Shown: positions 40,737 through 49,070, counted from the first letter of the stretch. The stretch is DNA of 64,000 nt from an uncultured Oscillospiraceae bacterium (GCA_910589155.1 CAJURY010000002.1:62001-126000); one strand, 5' to 3'. Notes: generated by a model from the sequence alone, not told the origin. A program made the numbers and translations.

Positions 40737-41475
40737 TTATTTTGTGTTTGCCGGGCGGCGAAGCCGGGACATGGGGCTTATTGTGGAGCACTTTCCCAAC
40801 TGGCCGAAACCTAGAAAGCGGATAGAAACTTTTTCCATCCCCGGCAGGAACGGTTTATTGCGCCGGGAGGAGGGCGCTTTTGACAACGTGCCCCTGTCTT
40901 ACGACTGCTACTTCCGGGGAGATGGCCGTCAAGCGGCGAAGATCGCCCAGTGGCTTTTAGGCGCTTCTGGGTATCAGCGTTTGTACGATACCTACCAGCC
41001 CGGTTTTTTCCATATGGCGGCCTTGAATGGTCCCATGGACATCGAAAATATTTTGAACCGCCATGGTCGGGTGCGGCTGGAGTTCGACGCAAAGCCAGAG
41101 TTTTTCTCTGACGCTGGACAAACACCCGTTGATATTGTTGTTGACCCGGCGGTGCGGACGTTTACCATGACGCTTGTGAATCCCTACAGCTTCCCGGCGT
41201 TGCCGCTTTTTCGTATCCAGAGCAACGGGGAGACGGCGAGGGTTAGTGTGAATATCGGAAACCGAGCCTTTTCCCTGCTAGAGGTTCCAGGGTATCTGGA
41301 TGTGGATTGCGCCATGCAAAACGTATACAAGGGTGGGGAGAATTACAACAACGCCGTGGTCTACCCCACAAATTTCCCGGTTTTGCAGCCAGGAGAAAAT
41401 GCAGTTTCCATTGTAGGCGACCCGGTGCAGGGGGTGGAAAAGCTCACAATTTGGCCGAGGTGGTGGAAGCTATGA
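40729..41475 (+). CDS. distal tail protein (Dit-like)
   Basis: A 248-residue protein, overlapping the tape measure by 8 bases. NYFVFAGRRSRDMGLIVEHFPNW, FSIPGRNGLLRREEG and YDCYFRGDGRQAAKIAQWLL match the siphovirus Dit family, which forms the hub at the tail tip. The C-terminal half is galectin-like in strand spacing (FTMTLVNPYSFPALPLF). Confidence 0.88.
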   Translation: MGNYFVFAGRRSRDMGLIVEHFPNWPKPRKRIETFSIPGRNGLLRREEGAFDNVPLSYDCYFRGDGRQAAKIAQWLLGASGYQRLYDTYQPGFFHMAALNGPMDIENILNRHGRVRLEFDAKPEFFSDAGQTPVDIVVDPAVRTFTMTLVNPYSFPALPLFRIQSNGETARVSVNIGNRAFSLLEVPGYLDVDCAMQNVYKGGENYNNAVVYPTNFPVLQPGENAVSIVGDPVQGVEKLTIWPRWWKL

Positions 41476-42548
41476 TTCCAGTTTTATATCCGAACACAGA
41501 AACCAAGTTCGAGACGTTGGGGATGGGGCTGCTTGTTGATGCGACAAAATGTGTCGTTACGGAGGAACTGAACGGCATTTTTGAGTTGCATATGACCTAC
41601 CCGGAGGGCGGGCAGCACTGTGAAAATCTTCTTGCAGGGAATCTGATATACGCTTCCCACGACGATACCGGCAAGCCTCAGCCTTTTGACATTTATAATG
41701 TAACTAGGCAAGACGGCGGAGAAATTACAGTAAGCGCCCAGCACATCAGCTACCGGCTGTCCAGCGTTCCTGTTAAGCCTTTCAGCGCATGGTATCCCTG
41801 GCCTGCTATGCAGGCGCTGGCGGAAAACGTGGTAATGCAAACGCTCTTCCAATTTCACACAGATCTATCGATGATCAAACATTTTAGCATAAAAAAGCCC
41901 ACGTCTGTACGCAGCGTACTGGCGAGTGAAAACGGTATGGCCAATGCATATGGTGGGGATTTACAGTGGGATCATTTTCAAGTCCGGCTATTGGAGCAGC
42001 GGGGCGCGGACAATGGCGTAGTCGTTGCCTACGGCAAAAATTTGCAGTCCGCCCAGCAAGAGGCAAATCTGCGGGATTTGCTCACGGGAATTTATCCGTT
42101 TTACAGCAAGGACGGCGTTTATGTGGATTTACTGGAGCAGGTGCTTACCTTGTCCAATTCTTACGGATATCCCCGTATTCAGGCAGTTGACCTGACGGGA
42201 GAATTTTCCGAGGGCGCGCCTACGCAAAGCTTGCTGCGCCAAAAGGCCAACGACTACATTAAGGCCAACGCGATCCGGGAGCCTAAAGTAAATATTACCG
42301 CAAATTTTATTCCTTTGTGGCAGACGGACGAATACAGGGAACTTGCCCCACTGGAAAAGGTATTACTTGGAGATTGGGTTACAGTGCGGTTCGCGTCTTT
42401 GAACGCCGCACCGAAAGCGCGGGTAACACGTACCGTTTACAACACGCTGTTAGATCGTTATGACAGCGTTACTCTGGGCAATCCCCCGGAAAATGCGGCG
42501 ACGCTTCTGGCAAAGATTGTGAAAGGACTCAAAGACCATGGAAGTTAA
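41472..42548 (+). CDS. tail-associated (Tal) protein, N-terminal hub type
   Basis: A 358-residue protein from ATG 41472 (overlap with the Dit stop as ATGA). LVDATKCVVTEELNGIFELHMTYP and EITVSAQHISYRLSSVPV are typical of the prophage-endopeptidase-tail / Tal N-terminal hub domain. It is short: no C-terminal peptidase domain follows, so it only provides the hub structure. LEKVLLGDWVTVRF marks the last domain. Confidence 0.85.
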   Translation: MIPVLYPNTETKFETLGMGLLVDATKCVVTEELNGIFELHMTYPEGGQHCENLLAGNLIYASHDDTGKPQPFDIYNVTRQDGGEITVSAQHISYRLSSVPVKPFSAWYPWPAMQALAENVVMQTLFQFHTDLSMIKHFSIKKPTSVRSVLASENGMANAYGGDLQWDHFQVRLLEQRGADNGVVVAYGKNLQSAQQEANLRDLLTGIYPFYSKDGVYVDLLEQVLTLSNSYGYPRIQAVDLTGEFSEGAPTQSLLRQKANDYIKANAIREPKVNITANFIPLWQTDEYRELAPLEKVLLGDWVTVRFASLNAAPKARVTRTVYNTLLDRYDSVTLGNPPENAATLLAKIVKGLKDHGS

Positions 42549-44469
42549 AAACAAAATTACCCTGGATTTACAAAACATCGACGCCACCCCCTTGCTTTTT
42601 GCCAAGCAGGGAGACGCAGGTAGCCGCAGCGTAGAAATTACGCTGACGGATAACCGTGCGCTGTGGCCAGTTCCGTCTAGCGCAGCAATTTTAATTCGTT
42701 ACCGTAAAGCAAGCGGAGCGGCGGGGATGTACGATACCTTACCAGACGGTAAGCGCGCCTATACAGTGGACGCGGCAAATGGGCGCATTACCATTGTTCT
42801 TGCGCCTCAGATGCTGGCGGAGCCGGGCAGTGTACGGGTTGACGCCGCGATTATTTCCGGCACGCAAGTGTTGGCAACCTTTGATTTTTCCATACAGGTA
42901 GAACGGTCACCGGTAGACAATGCCGATCTGGAATCCCAAGACTACTACAAGGTAGCATCCTTAGAGCAGATCAACGCAGCGTTGGACAATTTGCGGCTGT
43001 CTGTTGGCGAATGCGTACGGACTGTCAATGGCATTGCGCCGGACGAAAACGGCAATGTGGAGATTCCCGTCGGCGAGGGCGTCGCGCTGGACGCCACGCT
43101 GACCCAGGCAGGGCAGGCGGCGGACGCCAAGGCCGTGGGGGACAGGCTTGATCTGATTTTGGATGATATACAAGAACACGACCACGCGATTCGTTCGTTG
43201 TCGGAAAATAAACTGGACAGTTCCGGGGGCGTTATGACGGGCAATTTGAACATGAACGGCAAGGATATTGTTGGTGCGGCTGATATTTCAGCGAAGCAGT
43301 TTACGGTGGTGCATCCAACGGACAGTGACGCGGGTGCGTGGATTGCAGCGGAAGATCCTGTCACAGATTCGGACGGCACGCCGGGTAAACAAGTTCTTAC
43401 GTTTTATGGCAATTTTGGGGATGAATCCGCCATTTTACGCAATGTGGCAGAGCCGGAGCAGCCTCTTGACGCAGCCAACAAGGGCTATGTAGACACGGCG
43501 ATAGAGGCGGTTGAAAAGCTACCCGGTGAAAAAGGCGAGCCCGGCGCAAGCGCCTACGAATTGGCGGTTGCATCTGGATTTGAGGGCACATTAGACCAGT
43601 GGCTTGCTTCCTTACAGGGAGCGCCGGGAGAAAAAGGTGCAGACGGCGCGCCGGGGCAAAAGGGCGAACCCGGCGGGTATTATACGCCCAGCGTTTCGCC
43701 GGAGGGGGAACTATCCTGGAAGCGCAGCGATCCAACGTTGCCCGCTGTTCCCTCCGCCAACATCAAGGGTGCGGACGGTCGTGGGATTGTTGCCGTGGAG
43801 CGTACATCAGGAACTGGTGCGGCAGGTACGGTTGACACATACACCATTGCCTACACTGACAATTCAAACTCAACTTTCAACCTTTACAACGGTGCAGACG
43901 GCGGCCCCACCAGGATTCCATCGGGCTACTGCGCCACGGAGGGGGATGCTGCCGCCAAGGCAGAACAGGGGTTCGTCCAAGATGAAATCCAGGACGGTTC
44001 CATGGTTTCCGTGTTTTTCGTACATCCCAACACCGCCGCCAATCCCACCTTGGAAGTAAACGGCAAAACAGGCTCCATTCTTGGCACAGACGGCAATCCC
44101 GCCGTCTATCCCGGCATCGAAGCGGGTTCCCATCTTTTTATCTGGTATTCCCGCTACAACGGCTGGTTGCTGGTAGACCCCCGGTACAACGGACTGCCTC
44201 TGGTGGAGACCAGCGAAGCCAGCGTGACCCTGGAGCCGGGAAAGTATTACAACCTTACAAACAGCGGCGCAAGCCTTGCTTTGGCCTTTGCGCCGGCGCA
44301 GCCGGGGCGAATGGAGCAATATTGCGGGACGTTTTACAGCGGCGATTCCCCCAAAAATCTGACGGTTCCCGCTGGTATCCAATGGGTGGGCGGTACGCCG
44401 GAAATCGCGGCGAACACAACGTATCAATTCAGCGTGATGGACAGAATCGGGGTGATTGCAAGTGTGTAG
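42538..44469 (+). CDS. BppU-like baseplate/fibre protein with collagen-like region
   Basis: A 643-residue protein, overlapping the Tal gene. The N-terminal 120 residues (KNKITLDLQNIDATPLLFAK, VRVDAAIISGTQVLATFDFS) are BppU-type, attaching to the hub. The middle has HDHAIRSLSENKLDSSGGVMTGNLNMNGKDI-type fibre repeats (peptide quoted in order; split by a helix) and GEKGEP...GEKGADGAPGQKGEPG collagen-like repeats near residues 330-380. The C-terminus is strand-rich. It forms a trimeric side fibre that presents the receptor-binding protein or binds host glycans itself. Confidence 0.82.
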   Translation: MEVKNKITLDLQNIDATPLLFAKQGDAGSRSVEITLTDNRALWPVPSSAAILIRYRKASGAAGMYDTLPDGKRAYTVDAANGRITIVLAPQMLAEPGSVRVDAAIISGTQVLATFDFSIQVERSPVDNADLESQDYYKVASLEQINAALDNLRLSVGECVRTVNGIAPDENGNVEIPVGEGVALDATLTQAGQAADAKAVGDRLDLILDDIQEHDHAIRSLSENKLDSSGGVMTGNLNMNGKDIVGAADISAKQFTVVHPTDSDAGAWIAAEDPVTDSDGTPGKQVLTFYGNFGDESAILRNVAEPEQPLDAANKGYVDTAIEAVEKLPGEKGEPGASAYELAVASGFEGTLDQWLASLQGAPGEKGADGAPGQKGEPGGYYTPSVSPEGELSWKRSDPTLPAVPSANIKGADGRGIVAVERTSGTGAAGTVDTYTIAYTDNSNSTFNLYNGADGGPTRIPSGYCATEGDAAAKAEQGFVQDEIQDGSMVSVFFVHPNTAANPTLEVNGKTGSILGTDGNPAVYPGIEAGSHLFIWYSRYNGWLLVDPRYNGLPLVETSEASVTLEPGKYYNLTNSGASLALAFAPAQPGRMEQYCGTFYSGDSPKNLTVPAGIQWVGGTPEIAANTTYQFSVMDRIGVIASV

Positions 44470-45706
44470 CCTGCATCACTTTCTGCTGGCGGCGAGCAAA
44501 AAGGCGGCGGTTTCCGGCAGCGCGGCAATTGTAGGGATTACCGTAGACTACAGCGCCGCGCCTCCCGCAATCCGGCGTTTGACCACCTCCAATGACCCTA
44601 ACCGCTTGGTTACGGTGAACATCATGACCGAGCCTGTACCCGCCGTTGGAACCGGGGCGGGGAGCAGTCCCTTTGACAGTATTTACCCCTGGAGCATGAT
44701 GGAAGAATGGAATGTAGTTGACGGCAATGTTACGGTAAAACGAGGGCATCCAGACTTCTCCAGAACGGCGCATGACACCGTGGTTTTCCTCCCGCCCTTC
44801 TGGTACTGCGTCATGGACGATCCTGTGAACAAGCTGCGCTATTATTATGTTTCCTCCGAACCTGCCCCCGACTTCTTCCCGCATCCCGGATCCGGCCGCT
44901 GCGTGGGGAAATATAACAGTAACAGCAGCTATGAAAGCAGGAGCGGCTTTTTGCCTGTGGCGAGCATTACGCGGGCGGCTGCCCGCAGCGGTCATAATGA
45001 CCGTGGTGCGAGGTTCTCCAATCACGATTTTGTCTCTTGCTGTGCAATACAATTGTTATATTTCATAGAGTATGCCGACTGGGACAGTCAGGCTGTAATT
45101 GGCATGGGATTTGTAAATAACTATCCGCGAAACGCCGGTTCTGGAAGCTGTGACGCTATGACCTACCACACCGGGCGGCCGGATGGTGCGGACGGTGAGA
45201 CTGGGGTGATGTATCGTTGGATTGAAAATCTCTGGGGCAACGTCAGCGATTGGATAGACGGAATTAACGTAAGTGGTAAAATTCCTTTTATCTGTACAGA
45301 CCCCGCAAATTTCACGGAAGATATTACGGACAATTACATTTCCGCCGGTCTGACGCTTCCTGGTTCTGGCTGGATTGCTGGATATGGATATACCGATGCA
45401 TTTCCATGGGCCTTTCTTCCAAGCAGCACTGCCGCCGACAGAAAAACTTTCGACAAGGCGGTTTTTGGAGTAGCCCATCCTGCTCTCAAAATTGGCGGTT
45501 TTAGACTTAGCAGGGACGAAGCGGGTCTATTTACCTTCGATATGAATACTTCGATTGATGTTACGGGTTCTACTTCTGGTACGCGGATGCTTTATTTGCC
45601 GTCAGAAAGTGAAATCGAAAGGATGCAGTCCGCATCGGACAAGACGGATACCGGCGTAGGGGACGCGACCATTGAGCCGGTGAGGCCGCCTGCTGAAAAC
45701 GTGTAA
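44462..45706 (+). CDS. receptor-binding tail protein with FGE/C-type-lectin-like fold
   Basis: A 414-residue protein from GTG 44462 (GGGGTGA 6 bases before). GVMYRWIENLWGNVSDWIDG and GGFRLSRDEAGLFTFDMNTS are motifs of the FGE-sulfatase / C-type lectin-like fold used by phage adhesins. ARSGHNDRGARFSNHDFVSC and LLYFIEYADWDSQAVIGMGF are typical of such tail adhesins in Clostridia phages. In some phages this fold is the diversified target of a reverse transcriptase system, but none is present here. Confidence 0.75.
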   Translation: MCSLHHFLLAASKKAAVSGSAAIVGITVDYSAAPPAIRRLTTSNDPNRLVTVNIMTEPVPAVGTGAGSSPFDSIYPWSMMEEWNVVDGNVTVKRGHPDFSRTAHDTVVFLPPFWYCVMDDPVNKLRYYYVSSEPAPDFFPHPGSGRCVGKYNSNSSYESRSGFLPVASITRAAARSGHNDRGARFSNHDFVSCCAIQLLYFIEYADWDSQAVIGMGFVNNYPRNAGSGSCDAMTYHTGRPDGADGETGVMYRWIENLWGNVSDWIDGINVSGKIPFICTDPANFTEDITDNYISAGLTLPGSGWIAGYGYTDAFPWAFLPSSTAADRKTFDKAVFGVAHPALKIGGFRLSRDEAGLFTFDMNTSIDVTGSTSGTRMLYLPSESEIERMQSASDKTDTGVGDATIEPVRPPAENV

Positions 45707-45719
45707 AGGAGGTATAAAA

Positions 45720-46016
45720 ATGTACGGAAATCTAACGCAATCCGGGGAACTGGTTCTTGCAAAAAGCAGCATAATTTTATCGGTAAACGAGGAAGAAATG
45801 CGGATTTTTAACCCCACCCACGAACAATATCTTTCGGCGGGGTTCTTCCCTGTGCGCCAGATGGACAAGCCTGTTGCCCCGGCAGGCAAGCGGTATGTGG
45901 ATACCTACGCCATGGAGGATGGCGAAATCCTGCAAAGCTGGGTGCTGGAGGATTGGGAAAAGCCCGCAACGGTAACAGACTTGTTGCAGGCCATTGAAAG
46001 GGGAATGTCCCAATGA
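45720..46016 (+). CDS. small hypothetical late protein
   Basis: A 98-residue protein, AAAGGAGGTATAAAA upstream. HEQYLSAGFFPVRQMDKPVAP and YVDTYAMEDGEILQSWVLEDW resemble small proteins that follow tail fibre genes in Clostridia phages. Function unknown. The stop overlaps the start of the Acb2-like gene by 4 bases, so the two are translated together. Confidence 0.7.
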   Translation: MYGNLTQSGELVLAKSSIILSVNEEEMRIFNPTHEQYLSAGFFPVRQMDKPVAPAGKRYVDTYAMEDGEILQSWVLEDWEKPATVTDLLQAIERGMSQ

Positions 46017-46216
46017 AGAGAGATTTTGAGAAAGTATACACTTACCACCCTCCAACGCCAGAACAGACTTCCAAGTATGAGGAAATCAGGAATCTTGCCA
46101 AAGCTTTCGCTGAACGCATGGAGGTGCTTTGCCCAGAGGGTTGGGAAAAAAGTTTAGCGCACACCAAACTGGAAGAAGCGGTTATGTGGGCAAACGCCGC
46201 AATTGCAAGGGGGTAG
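46013..46216 (+). CDS. Acb2-family small helical protein (candidate anti-CBASS cyclic-nucleotide sponge)
   Basis: A 67-residue protein: YTYHPPTPEQTSKYEEIRNLA at the N-terminus, then CPEGWEKSLAHTKLEEAV and MWANAAIAR at the end. This is the Acb2 / Tad1-hairpin pattern (YHPP-x-Q, then KSLAxTKLEEAVMWANAxIAR). Characterised Acb2 proteins form small helical hexamers that bind cyclic dinucleotides and trinucleotides and block CBASS. The activity of this copy is inferred. It is encoded in the late operon between tail and lysis genes, an unusual timing for anti-defence unless also made in the lysogen. Confidence 0.82.
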   Translation: MKRDFEKVYTYHPPTPEQTSKYEEIRNLAKAFAERMEVLCPEGWEKSLAHTKLEEAVMWANAAIARG

Positions 46217-46221
46217 AAAAA

Positions 46222-46656
46222 ATGAACATTATGCAAGCGTTGGAAGCCGTGGTGCGCCTGGCGAAAAACCAGCTGCGCCAGAATGCGGGAAGCATGGAGC
46301 AGACGGAGGTGATCTCCTGCGCCGCGCTGCTGCCAGCCTGGGAACCTGCTATATATCATGCAGGGGACGTGGTGCAACAGGGCGGCCAGCCCTGGAAATG
46401 CGTCCAAGCCCATGACAGCACGAGGAATCCGGATTGGCAGCCCGGCGCAGCGGCCAGCCTCTGGTCGCCCTATCACAGCAAAAGCCCTGCCTGGGCGCTC
46501 GACTGGGTGCAGCCCACCGGGGCGCAGGACGCATACCAGCAAGGCGAATATATGGTTTGGACGGACGGCAGCTTGTACCGCTGCAAACAGGATAATACCG
46601 TCTGGTCCCCGGAGGAATTGCCCACGGCGTGGGAAAATCAGGAGGCAGAAAAATGA
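46222..46656 (+). CDS. carbohydrate-binding module protein (ChiC/CBM5-12-like)
   Basis: A 144-residue protein from ATG 46222. Residues about 40-85 (AWEPAIYHAGDVVQQGGQPW, KCVQAHDS) and 95-135 (QPTGAQDAYQQGEYMVWTDG, SLYRCKQDNTVWSPEELPTAW) are two short Trp-rich CBM5/12-like folds. It likely binds cell-wall or surface sugars and may be a minor tail tip or lysis component. The next gene (amidase) overlaps its stop as ATGA. Confidence 0.8.
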   Translation: MNIMQALEAVVRLAKNQLRQNAGSMEQTEVISCAALLPAWEPAIYHAGDVVQQGGQPWKCVQAHDSTRNPDWQPGAAASLWSPYHSKSPAWALDWVQPTGAQDAYQQGEYMVWTDGSLYRCKQDNTVWSPEELPTAWENQEAEK

Positions 46657-47738
46657 AGCTTTTACAATGTATTTTAGAAAAAAACCGATGCTATCTGGCG
46701 GGAAAGCCCATCAACCCCCAAGGCATTGTGGTACACTCCACCGGCGCCAACAACCCCTGGCTTTGCCGGTACGTCCAGCCCCACGCCGGGCAGACCGGCG
46801 GTCTGGGCGGCAAAACGGCGGCGGACCTGCTTACCCTTTTGGGCAAAAACCGCTACGGCAACCACTGGAACCAGAGCGGTCTTTCCGTCTGCGTCAACGC
46901 CTTTCTTGGCAAATTAGACGACGGCAGCCTTGCCGCCGTGCAGACCCTCCCCTGGGATATGCGCCCTTGGGGCGTCGGCTCTGGCAAAAACGGCAGCTAC
47001 AACGACACCCACATCCAGTTTGAAATCTGCGAGGATGATCTTACCGACGCGGCCTACTGCAAGGAGGCCTTTGAACTGGCGGCCGAGCTTTGCGCCAAGC
47101 TTTGTAGCGAATTTGATATCAAAGAGAGTCAAATTGTCAGCCACCATGAGGCGTACCAGCGAGGCTTCGGCAGCGGCCACACCGACCCGGACAACTGGTG
47201 GCCGAAACACGGCCTTTCCATGGACAAGCTCCGGGCGCGGGTGCAAGAGTTACTGGCGGCAGAGTCTCCCGCCGTTACCGACCAGATGTACCGCATCCGC
47301 AAAACGTGGGAGGACGCGAAAAGTCAAGTCGGCGCGTACCGCAATTTAGAGTATGCCAAGGCGGACTGCAAACCGGGCTATACCGTCTACGATAAGGATG
47401 GCGATGCGGTGTACAGCGTCCCGGCGGAAAGCGTAACGCCCGGAAATCCTGGCGAAAACCCGGGAAATATCGACGGCAGCGTTGAAAATCCTGGAACAAT
47501 TGGCGTGAAAATCGAACCGGCCAAAAATTACAGCAAGGAGATTCGCGGCGCTTATATGGTCACGGCCAAGGCGGGACTGCACCTGCGCGCCGGCGCGGGA
47601 ACGGATCAGCCGAGTATCGCGATCATGCCCTACGCCGCGAAAGTCCAGTGCTACGGCTTTCATACCGGCAATTGGCTGAACGTTTCCTACAACGGAAAGG
47701 ACGGCTATTGCCATAGGGACTATCTGGGGAGGATTTAA
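46653..47738 (+). CDS. endolysin: N-acetylmuramoyl-L-alanine amidase with SH3 domain
   Basis: A 361-residue protein. The amidase_2 domain (about 20-195) has IVVHSTGANNPW (zinc His28), NHWNQSGLSVCVN, IQFEICEDDL, SHHEAYQRG and GHTDPDNWWPK, which supply the remaining ligands and catalytic residues. A Gly/Asn/Pro linker (about 270-300) precedes a C-terminal SH3-like wall-binding domain (YMVTAKAGLHLRAGAGTDQ, GNWLNVSYNGKDGYCHR). It cuts between MurNAc and L-Ala to lyse the host. Confidence 0.93.
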   Translation: MKLLQCILEKNRCYLAGKPINPQGIVVHSTGANNPWLCRYVQPHAGQTGGLGGKTAADLLTLLGKNRYGNHWNQSGLSVCVNAFLGKLDDGSLAAVQTLPWDMRPWGVGSGKNGSYNDTHIQFEICEDDLTDAAYCKEAFELAAELCAKLCSEFDIKESQIVSHHEAYQRGFGSGHTDPDNWWPKHGLSMDKLRARVQELLAAESPAVTDQMYRIRKTWEDAKSQVGAYRNLEYAKADCKPGYTVYDKDGDAVYSVPAESVTPGNPGENPGNIDGSVENPGTIGVKIEPAKNYSKEIRGAYMVTAKAGLHLRAGAGTDQPSIAIMPYAAKVQCYGFHTGNWLNVSYNGKDGYCHRDYLGRI

Positions 47739-47741
47739 CGC

Positions 47742-48101
47742 ATGGAGCTGGCATTTTTAGGCGTTATGGGAATCCCTACCGCTATCACAGGCTTTTGCTT
47801 TTGGCTTTTGCAGCGCAAAATTACAAAAGCGGACAAAGCGCGGGAAAAAACGGAAGCCGAGCGGGACAAGTGGGCGGACGAACGTGAAGCCCAGCGGGAA
47901 CAATTGGACTTGATGCTTCTGAAATCCACGTCGGCGGCAATTGCCCTTGGCGAGGCTACCGCTAAGGCGGTGCAGCGCATCCCGGACGCGCACTGCAATG
48001 GCGATATGCGCGCCGCGCTGGAATATGCCGCCAACGTCAAACATCAGCAAAAGGATTTTTTAACCTCTGTGGGCGTCCACGCTATGCATGAGGACATATA
48101 A
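47742..48101 (+). CDS. small membrane protein of the lysis module
   Basis: A 119-residue protein: one N-terminal membrane helix (FLGVMGIPTAITGFCFWLL) and a long charged coiled coil (KITKADKAREKTEAERDKWADERE). The layout is seen in accessory lysis or holin-like proteins next to holin genes. It may be a spanin-like regulator or holin partner; function not established. Confidence 0.6.
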   Translation: MELAFLGVMGIPTAITGFCFWLLQRKITKADKAREKTEAERDKWADEREAQREQLDLMLLKSTSAAIALGEATAKAVQRIPDAHCNGDMRAALEYAANVKHQQKDFLTSVGVHAMHEDI

Positions 48102-48122
48102 AAGGAAAAGGAGTTAAAAATT

Positions 48123-48419
48123 ATGGAAATGTTGCAGATTATCATTGTGGTATCTATCGTGATGTGGTACATCATCGACCGGTTCAAGCCCTTGTGGGAG
48201 GACTGGCAGTATGGCAAGTATGTGACAATCGCCGTGTCAGCGGTCTTTGCCTTTGCCCTGGCTTTTGGCTACCGGCTGGATTTGATGAACGCGCTGGGCG
48301 TTGCGCCGGTGGGCGGCGCAGTTGCCGAAAATAGCGTCCTAGGCACTGTACTTACTGCGCTTACCCTCATGGGCGGCAGCTCTGCTGTCTCTGAGCTGAT
48401 TGCTAAAATTAAAAATTAA
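48123..48419 (+). CDS. phage holin
   Basis: A 98-residue protein with three hydrophobic segments: MEMLQIIIVVSIVMWYIIDRF, VTIAVSAVFAFALAFGYRLD and VLGTVLTALTLMGGSSAVSEL. The size and last position in the late operon fit a class I holin releasing the amidase. A strong terminator follows immediately. Confidence 0.78.
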   Translation: MEMLQIIIVVSIVMWYIIDRFKPLWEDWQYGKYVTIAVSAVFAFALAFGYRLDLMNALGVAPVGGAVAENSVLGTVLTALTLMGGSSAVSELIAKIKN

Positions 48420-48426
48420 ATAAAAT

Positions 48427-48467
48427 AAAACCCGGCATGTGGATTTTGTATCCATATGCCGGGTTTT
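48427..48467 (+). terminator. intrinsic terminator at the end of the phage late operon
   Basis: Stem AAAACCCGGCATATGGAT-type arms (AAAACCCGGCAT and ATGCCGGGTTTT with a longer interrupted stem around a TTTTG loop), followed by GCTTTT. It ends transcription from the holin gene before the host tRNA genes. Confidence 0.88.
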
Positions 48468-48514
48468 GCTTTTCGCAAAAAAGTGTGTGAAGTATGAAAA
48501 CTCCTTTGGCGCAT

Positions 48515-48548
48515 AAAAAAAGAAGAGCCTCCGCAATTAGCGGAGACC
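48515..48548 (-). terminator. phage-borne terminator downstream of tRNA-Lys
   Basis: On the minus strand GTCTCCGC, TAATT, GCGGAGGC, then CTTCTTTTTTT. It lies about 70 bases beyond the 3' end of the tRNA-Lys gene. A similar element sits at 10318-10345. By integrating here the phage has displaced the original terminator and supplies a replacement. Confidence 0.8.
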
Positions 48549-48613
48549 CTTTCGATCCATTATGACCCCTACAACACCGCAAGTAATAACTATTAAGTGT
48601 TCGGATAAGTCAT

Positions 48614-48623
48614 TATTTGGTGA
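48614..48623. repeat. attR core, TATTTGGTGA
   Basis: Identical to 10410-10419. On the minus strand it reads TCACCAAATA, the last six bases being the tRNA-Lys 3' end (A73 and CCA within it). The tRNA gene is intact after integration. Confidence 0.75.
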
Positions 48624-48693
48624 CCCGCCGGAGATTCGAACTCCGGACCCATTGCTTAAAAGGCAATTGCTCTGCCAACTGAGCTAGCGGATC
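48618..48693 (-). tRNA. tRNA-Lys(UUU), phage integration site
   Basis: Full cloverleaf with acceptor GATCCGC/GCGGGTC, T-arm CCGGAG-TTCGAAT-CTCCGG and anticodon loop CTTTTAA (anticodon UUU). CCA is encoded and coincides with the att core. It is the last gene of the five-tRNA operon on the minus strand. Confidence 0.95.
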
Positions 48694-48759
48694 TTATATA
48701 CAGCTTTTGGGTTACAACATCCAACACAACAGGGAAAAGCCGCCGACAGGCGACTTTTC

Positions 48760-48834
48760 TGGCTGGGATGGCAGGACTCGAACCTACGAATGCCAGAGTC
48801 AAAGTCTGGTGCCTTACCACTTGGCGACATCCCA
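48760..48834 (-). tRNA. tRNA-Gln(UUG)
   Basis: Acceptor TGGGATG/CATCCCA, anticodon loop with TTG, T-loop TTCGAGT, encoded CCA. Second-last in the Gly-Arg-His-Gln-Lys operon. Confidence 0.95.
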
Positions 48835-48862
48835 ATATTGGCACCGCTACATAGAAAAGAAA

Positions 48863-48940
48863 TGGGGTGGATGAAGGGATTCGAACCCTCGATCTTCAGA
48901 GCCACAATCTGACGCCTTGACCAGCTAGGCCACATCCACC
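48863..48940 (-). tRNA. tRNA-His(GUG)
   Basis: Acceptor GTGGATG/CATCCAC with the extra G at position -1 opposite C73, the identity element of tRNA-His. Anticodon GTG in loop TTGTGGC. CCA is encoded. Confidence 0.95.
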
Positions 48941-48989
48941 ATACACATTTCATTCGTCCCACTCCGCAGTACAAACAAAGAGCGGAACT

Positions 48990-49066
48990 TGGCACGCCAG
49001 GAGGGACTCGAACCCCCAACCTACTGCTTAGAAGGCAGTTGCTCTATCCAGATGAGCTACTGGCGC
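48990..49066 (-). tRNA. tRNA-Arg(UCU)
   Basis: Acceptor GCGCCAG pairs with CTGGCGT; anticodon loop CTTCTAA gives UCU; T-loop TTCGAGT; encoded CCA. Confidence 0.95.
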
Positions 49067-49070
49067 ATGT

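Larger units (their letters stand above)
10410..48623. mobile_element. integrated siphovirus-type prophage, about 38 kb
   Basis: The element is bounded by the TATTTGGTGA direct repeats. It starts with a serine integrase and ends with holin and a strong terminator next to tRNA-Lys. It contains lysogeny, replication, DNA modification, packaging, head, tail, receptor-binding and lysis modules in canonical order, with no disrupted structural gene. It is therefore probably intact or recently active. Head genes are HK97-like; the long tape measure (1133 residues), Dit, Tal and BppU-like proteins indicate a long non-contractile tail. Confidence 0.93.

Noticed and set aside
44462..45706. Diversity-generating retroelement target
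   Set aside because: The fold fits, but no reverse transcriptase, template repeat or accessory gene is visible anywhere in the window.
10410..48623. Defective prophage
   Set aside because: All modules needed for a siphovirus are present with open frames in canonical order; no disrupted essential gene was seen.
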